Assembly: GCA_030647955.1 (NCBI GenBank)
Contig: JAUSIQ010000026.1
Location: 1-37,887 of the forward strand
Direction of reading: 5' to 3'
Origin: a bacterium
GTDB lineage: Bacteria; Patescibacteriota; Minisyncoccia; 2-02-FULL-40-12; IGHO2-12-FULL-4
Length of the DNA stretch: 37,887 nt
Part shown: one piece after another, positions 23,686-31,846 of the stretch
How the letters are laid out: each line of letters opens with the position of its first letter
Position numbering within the stretch: the stretch's first letter is position 1
Notes under the pieces: generated by a model
Told to the model about the DNA's origin: nothing
The model's input: the letters and a program-made list of their open reading frames with translations, nothing else
Databases searched by the model: none
Position numbers and translations under genes: made by a program

Positions 23686-26600
23686 GTGATTAGATCGAAA
23701 TTTGGTTTAGCCGTTATCTCGCTGGCTATGGCCTTGATCTTCCCGGCTAAGAGCTGGGGCCAAGCCGACACCGCTCGCCTTTCTGGAACAGTCCAGGATA
23801 GCAGCGGTGGCGTTATTCCGGAAGCTAACATTACTATTATCAACGAGAAGACTAATGAAAAAAGAGTACTGCGGTCTGATGCCATCGGCAATTTCAGAGT
23901 CCTCGATCTCCTGCCGACCATTTATACTATTCACATCGATCGAGAAGGTTTTGCTAGCGCTCAATACAAAAAAATTACTCTGGCCCTGGGCCAGGAGGTA
24001 AAAATCACGGTTATCCTTCAGCCTAGTTCGGTAAATACCACGATTTTTATTTCGAGTGGAACAACCGTGGTAGATACTAGTTCTGCTTCGATGAGCTCCA
24101 ATGTCGGCGCCGAATATATCTCTACTCTGCCGGCCAATGGCAGACAAATGTCACAGTTTGCGCTTTTGGCCCCCGGAGCGATTACGTCCGGTGGAGGTTC
24201 GTACGATAATATCCGCTTTAACGGCAGAGCTAACCAGCAAAACGCTATTCGTTTTGACGGCGTAGAAGGATCCTCGATCATCGACAGTTCGCCCGGCAAC
24301 CTCAACGGAGAAACCTCGACCAGCTTTCGACTGCATTCTAACATTGAAGGCATCCAAGAATTCCGCGTCGACTCCAGCAGTTATCCGGCCGAATTTGGAA
24401 CCGGTACCGGTGGACAGATCAGCATCATCTCCAAATCAGGAGGGAACACTTTTACTGGCGCCGTCTTCGAGTATCTGCGCAATGACAAACTGGATGCGCG
24501 AAACTTCTTCGATGGTGATAAGAAGTCTGCCTTGAGACTGAATCAATTCGGCTTCTCTTCTGGCGGTCCAATCATTAAAGATAAGTTTTTCTTTTTCGGC
24601 AGCTACGAAGGTCTGCGACAAGGATCAGGAGTAAATTTTATTGAAACCGTTCCATCGGCGACCGCGCGCGCGACAGCCGTACCGACCATTCGTCCTCTGC
24701 TGGCGGGTTACCCCCTGGGCAGCCCCACCGCCAATCCAGAACTGGATGTTGCTCAGCTTAATACCAAGACAGCGCTGACCGAAAATTACGCGCACTTGAG
24801 ATTGGACTATAAGTTCAACTCGAATTACAGCTTATATTTTAGGTACTTTCGAGACCAGGGCTATTCCGAAACTCCGCAGGGAGTAACCGGAAACTATTTT
24901 CTGGTTACAGCTGTCCCGCAGAATGCGGTCCTGAATTTTCAGCAGATTCTTTCTTCCTCTATGATCAATGAAACGAAGGTGGGCTTAAACGCCAGCAAGA
25001 CTCGTGCTTCGGGATTCGCCCCGGCCATTCCAGGAGTAGACACTTCTGCCTTCCGTATCGACTTTACGGGTAACACCGCGATCGCCGGTATCGGTGGGCA
25101 AGGCGCTTCCGCTTCGGCCGCCAGCTTGGGAAATTTGATTCGTTCCAACAGTACCCAAAACGGACGAGGCCAGCCCTACACCAACTATTCCCTGTCTTTC
25201 ATTGATAATCTCAGTAAAATTTCCGGCTCTCACACTTTCAAATTCGGGGCGGAAGTTCGTCCCCTGCGTATTACGACCGATCGTCTCGGCGGGACTACTT
25301 ACGCTTTCTCGAACGTGAGCGACTTCATGGCCAATCGGCCCTCGAACATTCAGTTCTTGGGTGATTTAAGTGACCCTAGTCCATTCAACAATGGGGCCAT
25401 AGGCCGAAGACAATTAAAACAAACCTATTATATCGGATACGCGCAGGATGAGTGGAAGATCAAACCAAATTTCACCATGAACTATGGATTGAGATATGAA
25501 TATTACTCTGTCATTAAAGAGGATCGCAATCTGATCACTTTCTTCGATACGGAGAATGGCGGACTACTACCCAACACTACTGCATTTTACCAAAGCTCGA
25601 AATTAAACTTTGGTCCACGCCTGGCTCTGACCTGGGCTCCGAAAATATTCAAGAATAAAACGCTTTTGCGCCTTGGTTCCGGTTACTACTACGGACCAGG
25701 ACAAACTGAAGATCAGATCCAACCGATCGAAACCGATCGACAAAGCCGCGCCTTAACCAATGCTTTATTCCCTATCGATCTTGCTCAAGTTAAAGCCAGC
25801 TACAATATCAACGATCCTAATCTGGGGTATCAGCCTCGTGCTTATGCCCCCGGTTATACCCTGCCCGAACAGATTCTCTCCTATACTCTTTCCGTTCAGC
25901 AACAATTACCCGGAAACATCAGTTTAACTGTGGCCTATGTTGGCAGCCAGGGTAGAAACTTATTCCTGCGCAGTTGGACCAATCGAGTCATTGGTGTAAA
26001 CATGAATCCCACTACTGGAGCGGGTATCCCTGTCTTACAATTTGGAAACCGCTTCTCGCAGATCGACTTCAAAACCAGTGGCGGAACAGATCATTACGAT
26101 TCCATGCAGACCTCCCTCTTTAGAAGGTTTAGCAACGGCTTCACCTTTGGTTCGCAATGGACCTGGAGTCACAGCCTAGGAAATACCGGCGGATCAAACG
26201 AAGCTCAAACCGCCACCAATCCTCTAAACTTCGAGCTAGATCGAGGCAACAACGCATTCGACGTTCGACATAGCTTTAATTTCAGTGGCCTTTACGCCAT
26301 GCCTTTTGGTAAGAGCAAAAACCGACTACTCAATTCTCTGCTGGCTAATTGGGAAATTGGCAGCACCGTGAATGGTAGAACCGGATTGCCTATCGATGTT
26401 AAAATTACCCGCCCGGATCTGGTTTACCAGGTCCTAAGCACCGGCGAATACGTTAGTAACCCCCTGGTTTCCGGCGGAGTGGTTTTAACGAGACCGGTCA
26501 TCAATGTTCCCAGCGGCGGAGCATTCCGTAATCAGCGCCGGCCGGATTTTGTGCCGGGAATGAGTCCCTTTCTGGAAACCCGCGATCGAAGATATATTCT

Positions 26601-26964
26601 TAATCCTGCGGCCTTTGCCATTCCCAGACCGGGAACCTATGGCAACCTGGGAAGATATGCCTTGCATGGTCCAGCCCTATTTCAGATGGATCTAACCATC
26701 CGACGTACCTTCAAAATCGTAAAGAAAGTTAAGATGGATTTGGGCGCAGAAGTCTTCAACATTTTTAACCGCGCCAACTTCACCAACCCTCCCACCACCC
26801 TGGCGAATGCCTTAGGTACAGGGACTAACAGATTACAGCCCGGTCAGCCTTTTACTTTGGCGGCTGCGGGCGGCAACTTCGGTATTGCTAATTCCACCGT
26901 GGAGAAAACCATCGGACTGGGAACAAGCCGACAGATACAGCTTTCCTTACGCCTCAGTTTCTAA
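23686..26964 (+). CDS. TonB-dependent-receptor/Oar-like outer membrane beta-barrel protein
   Basis: 1092 residues, apparently complete. Signal peptide at residues 1-25 (ends KSWGQA). A carboxypeptidase-regulatory-like domain follows (~29-110), with LSGTVQDSSGGVIPEANITI and GNFRVLDLLPTIYTIHID. A plug-like region comes next (~120-240), with LPANGRQMSQFALLAPGA, RFDGVEGSS and YPAEFGTGTGGQISIISKSG. A long beta-barrel fills the remainder, ending RQIQLSLRLSF with the C-terminal Phe of outer-membrane proteins. This layout is the Oar/Cna-B type TonB receptor family I associate with Acidobacteria and Myxococcota. It starts at GTG with AAGGAGG upstream and ends at a terminator. Monocistronic. No TonB box is evident. 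Insertion would require an outer membrane and BAM machinery, unexpected here. Ligand unknown. Confidence 0.9.
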   Translation: MIRSKFGLAVISLAMALIFPAKSWGQADTARLSGTVQDSSGGVIPEANITIINEKTNEKRVLRSDAIGNFRVLDLLPTIYTIHIDREGFASAQYKKITLALGQEVKITVILQPSSVNTTIFISSGTTVVDTSSASMSSNVGAEYISTLPANGRQMSQFALLAPGAITSGGGSYDNIRFNGRANQQNAIRFDGVEGSSIIDSSPGNLNGETSTSFRLHSNIEGIQEFRVDSSSYPAEFGTGTGGQISIISKSGGNTFTGAVFEYLRNDKLDARNFFDGDKKSALRLNQFGFSSGGPIIKDKFFFFGSYEGLRQGSGVNFIETVPSATARATAVPTIRPLLAGYPLGSPTANPELDVAQLNTKTALTENYAHLRLDYKFNSNYSLYFRYFRDQGYSETPQGVTGNYFLVTAVPQNAVLNFQQILSSSMINETKVGLNASKTRASGFAPAIPGVDTSAFRIDFTGNTAIAGIGGQGASASAASLGNLIRSNSTQNGRGQPYTNYSLSFIDNLSKISGSHTFKFGAEVRPLRITTDRLGGTTYAFSNVSDFMANRPSNIQFLGDLSDPSPFNNGAIGRRQLKQTYYIGYAQDEWKIKPNFTMNYGLRYEYYSVIKEDRNLITFFDTENGGLLPNTTAFYQSSKLNFGPRLALTWAPKIFKNKTLLRLGSGYYYGPGQTEDQIQPIETDRQSRALTNALFPIDLAQVKASYNINDPNLGYQPRAYAPGYTLPEQILSYTLSVQQQLPGNISLTVAYVGSQGRNLFLRSWTNRVIGVNMNPTTGAGIPVLQFGNRFSQIDFKTSGGTDHYDSMQTSLFRRFSNGFTFGSQWTWSHSLGNTGGSNEAQTATNPLNFELDRGNNAFDVRHSFNFSGLYAMPFGKSKNRLLNSLLANWEIGSTVNGRTGLPIDVKITRPDLVYQVLSTGEYVSNPLVSGGVVLTRPVINVPSGGAFRNQRRPDFVPGMSPFLETRDRRYILNPAAFAIPRPGTYGNLGRYALHGPALFQMDLTIRRTFKIVKKVKMDLGAEVFNIFNRANFTNPPTTLANALGTGTNRLQPGQPFTLAAAGGNFGIANSTVEKTIGLGTSRQIQLSLRLSF

Positions 26965-26985
26965 CCGCTCTTAGCGGTTTTTTTA
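26964..26985 (+). terminator. Terminator after the receptor gene
   Basis: ACCGCT-CTT-AGCGGT followed by TTTTTTT, overlapping the stop codon. Confidence 0.9.
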
Positions 26986-26997
26986 TACCAAATACCA

Positions 26998-27041
26998 GAA
27001 TCACAAAACTGCTGCCTTTAAAGGCAGCAGTTTTGTGATTC
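26998..27041. repeat. 44-bp perfect palindrome
   Basis: Each 22-nt arm is the exact reverse complement of the other with no spacer; the centre is TTT|AAA at 27019/27020. It lies between the convergent ends of the receptor gene and the Ser/Arg-rich gene. It could act as terminator of the latter because its arms contain A/T runs beside a GC core, but that gene already has little space and the receptor gene has its own terminator. Confidence 0.8.
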
Positions 27042-27046
27042 GAAAC

Positions 27047-27232
27047 TTACCTTGCTCCCCGGTCTTCAATCTGAGGGCTTTTAGATCTAGAAGAGCGGCC
27101 TCTTCCCTTGCTCCCACTGGAGCTTTGGGAAGTGGCTTTGGATCCGCCAGATTTGCCTCGATCACTCCCCGATCTAGATCGGGGTGACGAAGACGAAGAA
27201 GACGAACTAGATCGCGAAGATTTTCTTACCAT
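27047..27232 (-). CDS. Ser/Arg-rich disordered micro-protein
   Basis: 61 residues, of which about 25 are Ser and 10 Arg, with Lys and Gly. It contains a run of nine Ser after residue 7 and several SRS / SKS / GRGRSS units. Strongly basic and certainly disordered. No family assigned; it looks like an SR-type nucleic-acid-binding or phosphorylatable tail standing alone. Coding is supported by a TATAAT box 12 nt before the ATG (no Shine-Dalgarno, as at other starts here) and by a hairpin just after the stop. Divergent from the KGG stress protein gene. A chance frame in a purine-biased region is the alternative. Confidence 0.55.
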   Translation of the reverse strand: MVRKSSRSSSSSSSSSPRSRSGSDRGKSGGSKATSQSSSGSKGRGRSSRSKSPQIEDRGAR

Positions 27233-27244
27233 AGGCTTGAATTA

Positions 27245-27250
27245 ATTATA
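27245..27250 (-). promoter_or_regulatory. -10 box of the Ser/Arg-rich gene
   Basis: Minus strand consensus TATAAT ending 12 nt before the ATG; predicted leader about 6 nt. Confidence 0.45.
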
Positions 27251-27367
27251 ACTATAAAAAAATTCGACCATTCTTATGTTAAGATCATACCCCAATGCGA
27301 ATGAACCAAGCATGAACATTTATATAAACCTTTAATCTAAAATTCATTGCCTATCAGGTATCATCTG

Positions 27368-27373
27368 TAATAT
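27368..27373 (+). promoter_or_regulatory. Possible KGG-gene -10 box
   Basis: TG-TAATAT with TTGCCT 15 nt upstream; a second candidate extended -10 (TGT-TAAGAT) lies at 27277-27285. Which one is used cannot be decided by eye. Confidence 0.35.
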
Positions 27374-27416
27374 AGAAGGTCGAAAAAGTAGTCCTTAAAA
27401 ATGGGCAGGAAATCAT

Positions 27417-27674
27417 ATGGCTACAAACAACAATAAAGAAGATGTGACTGGCAGTAAAAACCCAACCCTCGATAATCAAGACGATAATGAGGGCCAAGGT
27501 TTTGGTAACATGACTCCTGAAGAACGCCGCAAAGCGGGTTCAGAGGGAGGAAAGGCCGCTCACCGAAAGGGCACCGCTCACGAGTATAATTCCGATACCG
27601 GCAAAGAAGCGGGCCGTAAAGGTGGTAGTGCCAAAAACAATACCGAGGACAAAAAAGAAGATCGCAACTCTTAG
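27417..27674 (+). CDS. KGG-repeat general stress protein
   Basis: 85 residues, hydrophilic. Carries the KGG (stress-induced bacterial acidophilic repeat) motif: MTPEERRKAGSEGGKAAHRKG at about residues 32-52, and a second unit TGKEAGRKGGSAK near 66. The ends are rich in Asn, Asp, Glu and Lys. Family members such as GsiB-like and Con-10-like proteins accumulate under desiccation, heat or starvation; the molecular role is uncertain. Start ATG 27417 has a weak AGGAA six nt upstream. Followed by a strong terminator and divergent from another disordered small protein, suggesting a stress locus. Confidence 0.85.
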   Translation: MATNNNKEDVTGSKNPTLDNQDDNEGQGFGNMTPEERRKAGSEGGKAAHRKGTAHEYNSDTGKEAGRKGGSAKNNTEDKKEDRNS

Positions 27675-27685
27675 TACAAATCCAT

Positions 27686-27721
27686 AATACTAAAGCCCCG
27701 CATCTGCGGGGCTTTAGTATT
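27686..27721. terminator. Bidirectional terminator between KGG and ClpP-like genes
   Basis: Perfect 16-bp stem around loop ATCT (GC core GCCCCGC / GCGGGGC with AT-rich ends). Overlaps the stop codon of the ClpP-like gene. Confidence 0.9.
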
Positions 27722-28367
27722 ATATTATTTGATCAGCGAGTCCAAATCGGAGCGCTTCCTTCGGTTCCAAAACCATCCCCTTTTCCATAAACCGCAGAGC
27801 TCGAGCATGACTTAATTTGCCCTTTGAAGCTTGAGCTAATAAAGCTGCATATTGGTTATCTTTCAGTGTATCTTCCTTTAGAATCGAGCTGATTTCAGTG
27901 GTCGTAAATCTTTTTGAACTGTTAAAGGTGCGCCCTGCCTTATGTAGGAGCAAAGTAGTGTTTTTAGTCAGGATTCTTTTTTGTCCTGCCAAAAATACAA
28001 TGATTGCTGCGGAATCAACATCTCCCGATCCAATCGTACACAAGTTTGGTCTGATCACTTTCGTCATGAGATCGTAAAAACTCATCCCTACTCCGGTCGG
28101 TCCACCCGGGGAGGTAATAATTAAGTTTATGTTCTGATGTGGATCCTTGCGTATGAGAGTTTTTATTTTAGACGAAATTTTGTTGGACATTTCCTGATCA
28201 ATACTTCCCGTCCACTCCACGGTTCTTTCCAAATTTGTTTTTGGAAAAGATGAATTTCGTGAATATTTTTTTGACTGAGTTCTTTTCATAGAAGCCAGCT
28301 TAACAGAAACCCCTTGCATAGCAAGCTCAAGCATGGTGCTATTTATTTCACTTTCTTCATCTTGCAT
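27720..28367 (-). CDS. ClpP/crotonase-fold protease-like protein lacking the catalytic Asp
   Basis: 215 residues from the ATG at 28367 (GGGAG 9 nt upstream). A longer frame exists but runs antisense into msrA. ClpP landmarks are LIITSPGGPTGVGMSFYDLM (oxyanion-loop region, residues 83-101), SGDVDSAAIIVFLAGQKRIL with the serine at S119, and LLLHKAG with H142 (usual MHQP). Where ClpP has its Asp in an ERDRF-like motif, this protein reads MEKGMVL, so the Asp appears to be Gly. The N-terminal ~45 residues are an extra charged segment. A regulatory or non-Clp peptidase role is possible. Divergent from msrA with a 27-bp gap. Confidence 0.75.
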   Translation of the reverse strand: MQDEESEINSTMLELAMQGVSVKLASMKRTQSKKYSRNSSFPKTNLERTVEWTGSIDQEMSNKISSKIKTLIRKDPHQNINLIITSPGGPTGVGMSFYDLMTKVIRPNLCTIGSGDVDSAAIIVFLAGQKRILTKNTTLLLHKAGRTFNSSKRFTTTEISSILKEDTLKDNQYAALLAQASKGKLSHARALRFMEKGMVLEPKEALRFGLADQII

Positions 28368-28389
28368 TTTGATCCGCTCCCGATAGAAT
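28362..28389 (+). promoter_or_regulatory. msrA promoter, leaderless
   Basis: TTGCAT, 16-nt spacer, TAGAAT ending 5 nt before the msrA ATG, so transcription should begin at the start codon. The -35 overlaps the start codon of the divergent gene. Confidence 0.55.
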
Positions 28390-28394
28390 AAACT

Positions 28395-28946
28395 ATGAAT
28401 CAAAATCATTCGATCAATTCTCGACAGATTGCCGTTTTTGGCGGAGGGTGTTTTTGGTGCACCGAAGCCATATTTCAAAGATTAAAGGGAGTTAGTGCGG
28501 TCATGCCCGGCTATACCGGAGGAAAAAATGCTAATCCAACTTACGAGCAGGTTTCTACCGGAGCTACGGGTCACGTAGAAGTCATTCGGATTGAGTTTGA
28601 TGCCACCAAAATTTCTTTTGAAGACCTCCTCACAGTATTTTTTGCCACGCATGATCCCACTACTCTCAATCGCCAAGGAAATGACATCGGTACTCAATAC
28701 CGCTCCGTAATTTTTTACACCAACCCCGAACAGAAAACACAGGCCGAAACATTTATTAAAAATCTCAACGACGACGATAAAGGAAAACCGGCGGTTACGG
28801 AAGTTGAACCACTTAAGAAATTTTACCCCGCCGAAGACTATCATCAGCAATATTATCTTCAGCACCAAGACGAACCTTACTGTCAGATTATTATTAATCC
28901 AAAATTAGATAAGCTGGAAGAAAAATTTGAATCTCTCCTTAAATAG
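28395..28946 (+). CDS. msrA: Peptide methionine-S-sulfoxide reductase A
   Basis: Repairs oxidised methionine in proteins using thioredoxin-type reductants. 183 residues. The catalytic motif GGGCFWCTE has nucleophile C19 and C22. GYTGGKNANPTYEQVSTGATGHVEVI is the substrate-pocket signature, followed by THDPTTLNRQGNDIGTQYRSVIFY and the C-terminal KFYPAEDYHQQYY. The MsrB domain often fused in other bacteria is absent. ATG 28395 has no Shine-Dalgarno and a -10 box immediately upstream. Confidence 0.97.
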   Translation: MNQNHSINSRQIAVFGGGCFWCTEAIFQRLKGVSAVMPGYTGGKNANPTYEQVSTGATGHVEVIRIEFDATKISFEDLLTVFFATHDPTTLNRQGNDIGTQYRSVIFYTNPEQKTQAETFIKNLNDDDKGKPAVTEVEPLKKFYPAEDYHQQYYLQHQDEPYCQIIINPKLDKLEEKFESLLK

Positions 28947-29065
28947 CTTACTTTACTGAGCAAGGAGCAAAATGGAAGATTCTTATCTTCATATACAGCT
29001 CATAGTCAAACCGCATACTCGGGTAAATTCGTGGTCGAAAAATAGTCAATTTTAACCCTTTTACC

Positions 29066-29398
29066 ATGAGAATTACAATTAGATTCATTAACTTAGTAGT
29101 AGGAATTTCCGAACTAGTGCTCGGTTTTCGTTTTTTGATGCGTCTTTTTGGAGCTAATCCGGCCACCCCCTTTGTACGCTGGATTTATGAAACTAGCCAA
29201 CCCATCTTATACCCCTTCCGCGGCATCTTTCCCCCGCAAGTTATCGAATCCGGATTTGTCTTTGAGTTTACTACCCTCTTTGCCATGGTCGCCTATGCCG
29301 TCTTGGGATTTGTGATTATCGAATTAGTGCGTCTTATCCATGCTTCTGTTCATCGCCATCATCACCACGAAGATCTTGGCGCTAGAAGAAGTGCCTAG
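29066..29398 (+). CDS. YggT-family membrane protein
   Basis: 110 residues with two membrane helices (about 8-25 and 65-90) flanking the YggT signature region FLMRLFGANPATPFVRWIYETSQPILYPFRGIFPP. The C-terminus is His-rich (HRHHHHED). Family members are small membrane proteins implicated in envelope or osmotic functions, not biochemically defined. No Shine-Dalgarno before ATG 29066; the 119-bp gap after msrA may carry its promoter, but none is clear. Confidence 0.85.
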   Translation: MRITIRFINLVVGISELVLGFRFLMRLFGANPATPFVRWIYETSQPILYPFRGIFPPQVIESGFVFEFTTLFAMVAYAVLGFVIIELVRLIHASVHRHHHHEDLGARRSA

Positions 29399-29414
29399 TC
29401 ATTAATCAATACCT

Positions 29415-29876
29415 ATGACAAAAAATAAAGAGACTAAAACAAAAATTACTACCGACCACGACGAAATTAGAAAATGGGCGGAAAAGCGCGATGGTATTCC
29501 AAGTAAGGTAAAAGGTGTCCGAGGCGGAGGAATTATTCTGCGCATCGATTTCCCCGGATTTAGCGGAGAGGACACTTTAGAGGAGATAACCTGGGACGAA
29601 TGGTTTGAGACCTTCGAAGAACAAGACCTTGCTTTCCTCTATCAAGATAAAATAGATAACGAGCCAAGTCACTTCAATAAATTAGTTTCCAGAGAAGGAA
29701 ACATTGATGAGGATAACGATGCAGAAGACGAAGAAGCGGATGATGAAGATAAAGAGGAAAAAGAAGAAGAGGATGAGCGGAAAAAAGAAGACGATCAAAC
29801 AGAAAGACGCGAAGAGGCGGCCGAAACTAACTTAGCACGCCCAGCTCACGCAGAGCCTTCTCAAATCCTTCGATAG
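29415..29876 (+). CDS. Small conserved protein with long acidic tail
   Basis: 153 residues. The N-terminal ~95 residues (TTDHDEIRKWAEKRDGIPSKVKG, ILRIDFPGFSGEDTLEEITWDEWFETFEE, FNKLVS) match a conserved small protein that I recall being mislabelled as 1,4-alpha-glucan branching enzyme; it has no glycosidase fold and its role is unknown. Residues ~98-140 are almost all Glu, Asp, Lys and Arg, a disordered polyampholyte tail. The last 16 codons overlap the convergent HEPN-like gene by 50 bp. It lies 16 nt after the YggT gene, so is likely cotranscribed. Confidence 0.75.
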   Translation: MTKNKETKTKITTDHDEIRKWAEKRDGIPSKVKGVRGGGIILRIDFPGFSGEDTLEEITWDEWFETFEEQDLAFLYQDKIDNEPSHFNKLVSREGNIDEDNDAEDEEADDEDKEEKEEEDERKKEDDQTERREEAAETNLARPAHAEPSQILR

Positions 29877-30456
29877 CTCTCAAAGCATCGCGATACTGCA
29901 CTAGAACATTTGGGTCATGCGCAATAAGATTTCGCAATTTATGAGCCGCCCAGAGATCATCCAATGATTGCAGTTTGCTTTTATCGATAGCCATGAGCTT
30001 TTCTCCTAAACCTTTGCCCGGAAATCCGGATTGCTCCATCACGTCTTCGATCATCTTATCCGCCTCAATGACGGCAAACTTCCACTCGGCATCACGAATG
30101 GAGCTGAGGTGTTCTCGCACTTCTTTCCATTTGGCATCGTAAGAGCTTTCCGCTGGCTTCGGTGGATTCCATTCCACTTTCAGTCGGACCGCCCGTTCGG
30201 CGAAATAACGATTCATCTTTAATAAAATCCATACAAATAAAACCCCAAAAACAATGGTGGCGATAATACCGATGGTTCGCAACACACTGACAATCGGAGA
30301 AACATCTACTGTATTCAATATATGAGCTGCCTGCCCGGTGAAATCGACACGACCCGGAGCATCATTAGAGCTAAGAGAACTCAAAGGATCGACATTCCTG
30401 TAAAGATTGCCGAGTACTTGATTATAGATTTCTGATATATTGAAATCGAGAGCCAT
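29827..30456 (-). CDS. Membrane-anchored HEPN-like protein
   Basis: 209 residues. One membrane helix at about residues 58-80 (IVSVLRTIGIIATIVFGVLFVWILL) is followed by a cytosolic helical domain. That domain has EADKMIEDVMEQSGFPG and AAHKLRNLIAHDP, where R175-N-x3-H180 fits the R-x4-H motif of HEPN-fold proteins, many of which are RNases or nucleotide-binding partners. Coupled to gatA: its ATG directly follows the gatA stop (TAA-ATG). Whether the HEPN motif is catalytic or structural is unknown. Overlaps the convergent acidic-tail gene by 50 bp. Confidence 0.7.
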   Translation of the reverse strand: MALDFNISEIYNQVLGNLYRNVDPLSSLSSNDAPGRVDFTGQAAHILNTVDVSPIVSVLRTIGIIATIVFGVLFVWILLKMNRYFAERAVRLKVEWNPPKPAESSYDAKWKEVREHLSSIRDAEWKFAVIEADKMIEDVMEQSGFPGKGLGEKLMAIDKSKLQSLDDLWAAHKLRNLIAHDPNVLVQYRDALRAIEGFEKALRELGVLS

Positions 30457-31845
30457 TTAGATGTTCTCTAAATTATACCCTACTTGAAGAATTTTTTCTT
30501 CATCGAATTTTTTACCGATAATTTGCAAACCTACCGGCAAGCCATTTACTGCTCCACAAGGCATAGAGAGAGCCGGCAATCCCGCTAAGTTGACTGGTAC
30601 AGTGTAAATATCAGAAAGATACATTGAGAGCGGGTCCTCTTTTTCCCCAATCTTAAAAGCGGTGGTCGGGGTGGTCGGTCCAACAATCACATCAAATTTC
30701 TCAAAAACTTTTTCAAAATCGTTCGTAATCAAAGTACGAACTTTTTGCGCGCGTAGATAATAGGCATCGTAGTAGCCAGACGACAAGGTGTACGTTCCCA
30801 AGACGATGCGGCGGCGAACCTCATCCCCAAATCCCTCTGATCGGCTTTGTAAATAACCATCGAGCAGGTCTTCTCCTTTTTTGTACAGACCATAGCGGAT
30901 TCCATCATAACGCGCCAGGTTAGAAGAAGCTTCAGCGGGCATTAAAATATAATACGTCGCTAATGAATACTTGGTGTGCGGCAAACTAACTTGATCCACA
31001 TGCGCTCCCAGCTGTTCGAGCTTACTAATCGCCTGCTCCACTACCTTATTCACCTCTCCATCTAAACCCTCCCCGAAATATTCTTTCGGCATGGCAATTT
31101 TTAAACCTTTGATGGGTTTAGAAAGATTGGCCGTAAAATCCGGCACGGGCAATTGCGCCGCGGTGGAATCCATCGGATCCGCTCCGCTCAATATATTCAT
31201 TAACAGCGCGGCATCATAGATATTTTTAGTCATCGGTCCGATCTGATCCAGGCTCGAAGCCAAAGCCAGTAAACCATAACGAGATACTCGGCCGTAAGTG
31301 GGCTTCAAACCAACGATGCCGCAAAAAGCTGCGGGTTGCCGAATTGATCCGCCTGTATCTGAACCCAAAGCGGCCACCGCCAAACCGGCTGCCACGGCTG
31401 CGGCTGATCCCCCACTAGACCCTCCCGGCACTCGAGAATGGTCGTGTGGATTTTTCGTTACACCAAAAGCGGAGTTTTCAGTAGAAGAACCCATCGCAAA
31501 CTCGTCTAAATTAGTTTTCCCTAAAATAACCGCTCCGGCTTCTTTGAGTTTACGCACTACCGTGGCGTCATAAACCGCCACGTGATTTTTTAAAATCTTG
31601 GAAGCGGCTGTCGTCACACTTCCCTGCAAAGACATATTGTCTTTCAAAGCCAGTGGTACTCCGCCTAGAATACCTTCGGGACGATCTTCTTTGGTGACCG
31701 TTTCGTTCAAGCTTAAGTAGGAGTGCAAACTTTTGTCCTCCTCTTCGATTAGCTTTAAAAATTTCTTATGGAGTTCGTGGGCAGAAAATTCCCCCTTCTC
31801 AATACCCTCTCGAACACTTTTGATAGTCAGATTCTTGAGATCCAT
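30457..31845 (-). CDS. gatA: Asp-tRNA(Asn)/Glu-tRNA(Gln) amidotransferase subunit A
   Basis: Glutaminase subunit of GatCAB, supplying ammonia through the channel to GatB. 462 residues. The amidase-signature triad is visible: Lys in GVPLALKDN, Ser in [16 protein letters not shown], and the nucleophile Ser in [31 protein letters not shown] and the glutamine pocket residues near [11 protein letters not shown] follow. It starts one base after the gatC stop and ends directly before the HEPN-like gene start. Confidence 0.98.
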   Translation of the reverse strand: MDLKNLTIKSVREGIEKGEFSAHELHKKFLKLIEEEDKSLHSYLSLNETVTKEDRPEGILGGVPLALKDNMSLQGSVTTAASKILKNHVAVYDATVVRKLKEAGAVILGKTNLDEFAMGSSTENSAFGVTKNPHDHSRVPGGSSGGSAAAVAAGLAVAALGSDTGGSIRQPAAFCGIVGLKPTYGRVSRYGLLALASSLDQIGPMTKNIYDAALLMNILSGADPMDSTAAQLPVPDFTANLSKPIKGLKIAMPKEYFGEGLDGEVNKVVEQAISKLEQLGAHVDQVSLPHTKYSLATYYILMPAEASSNLARYDGIRYGLYKKGEDLLDGYLQSRSEGFGDEVRRRIVLGTYTLSSGYYDAYYLRAQKVRTLITNDFEKVFEKFDVIVGPTTPTTAFKIGEKEDPLSMYLSDIYTVPVNLAGLPALSMPCGAVNGLPVGLQIIGKKFDEEKILQVGYNLENI

Positions 31846-31846
31846 A

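Noticed and set aside
23600-27000. Receptor gene as contamination from an acidobacterium
   Set aside because: Not excluded, but the promoter, Shine-Dalgarno and terminator match local style and both flanks continue smoothly; only reads can settle it, so it is kept as a finding.
28368-28478. N-terminal extension of the ClpP-like protein to a start at 28478
   Set aside because: The extension is antisense to the conserved msrA N-terminus. The ATG at 28367 has a Shine-Dalgarno, and the extension lacks protein-like conservation.
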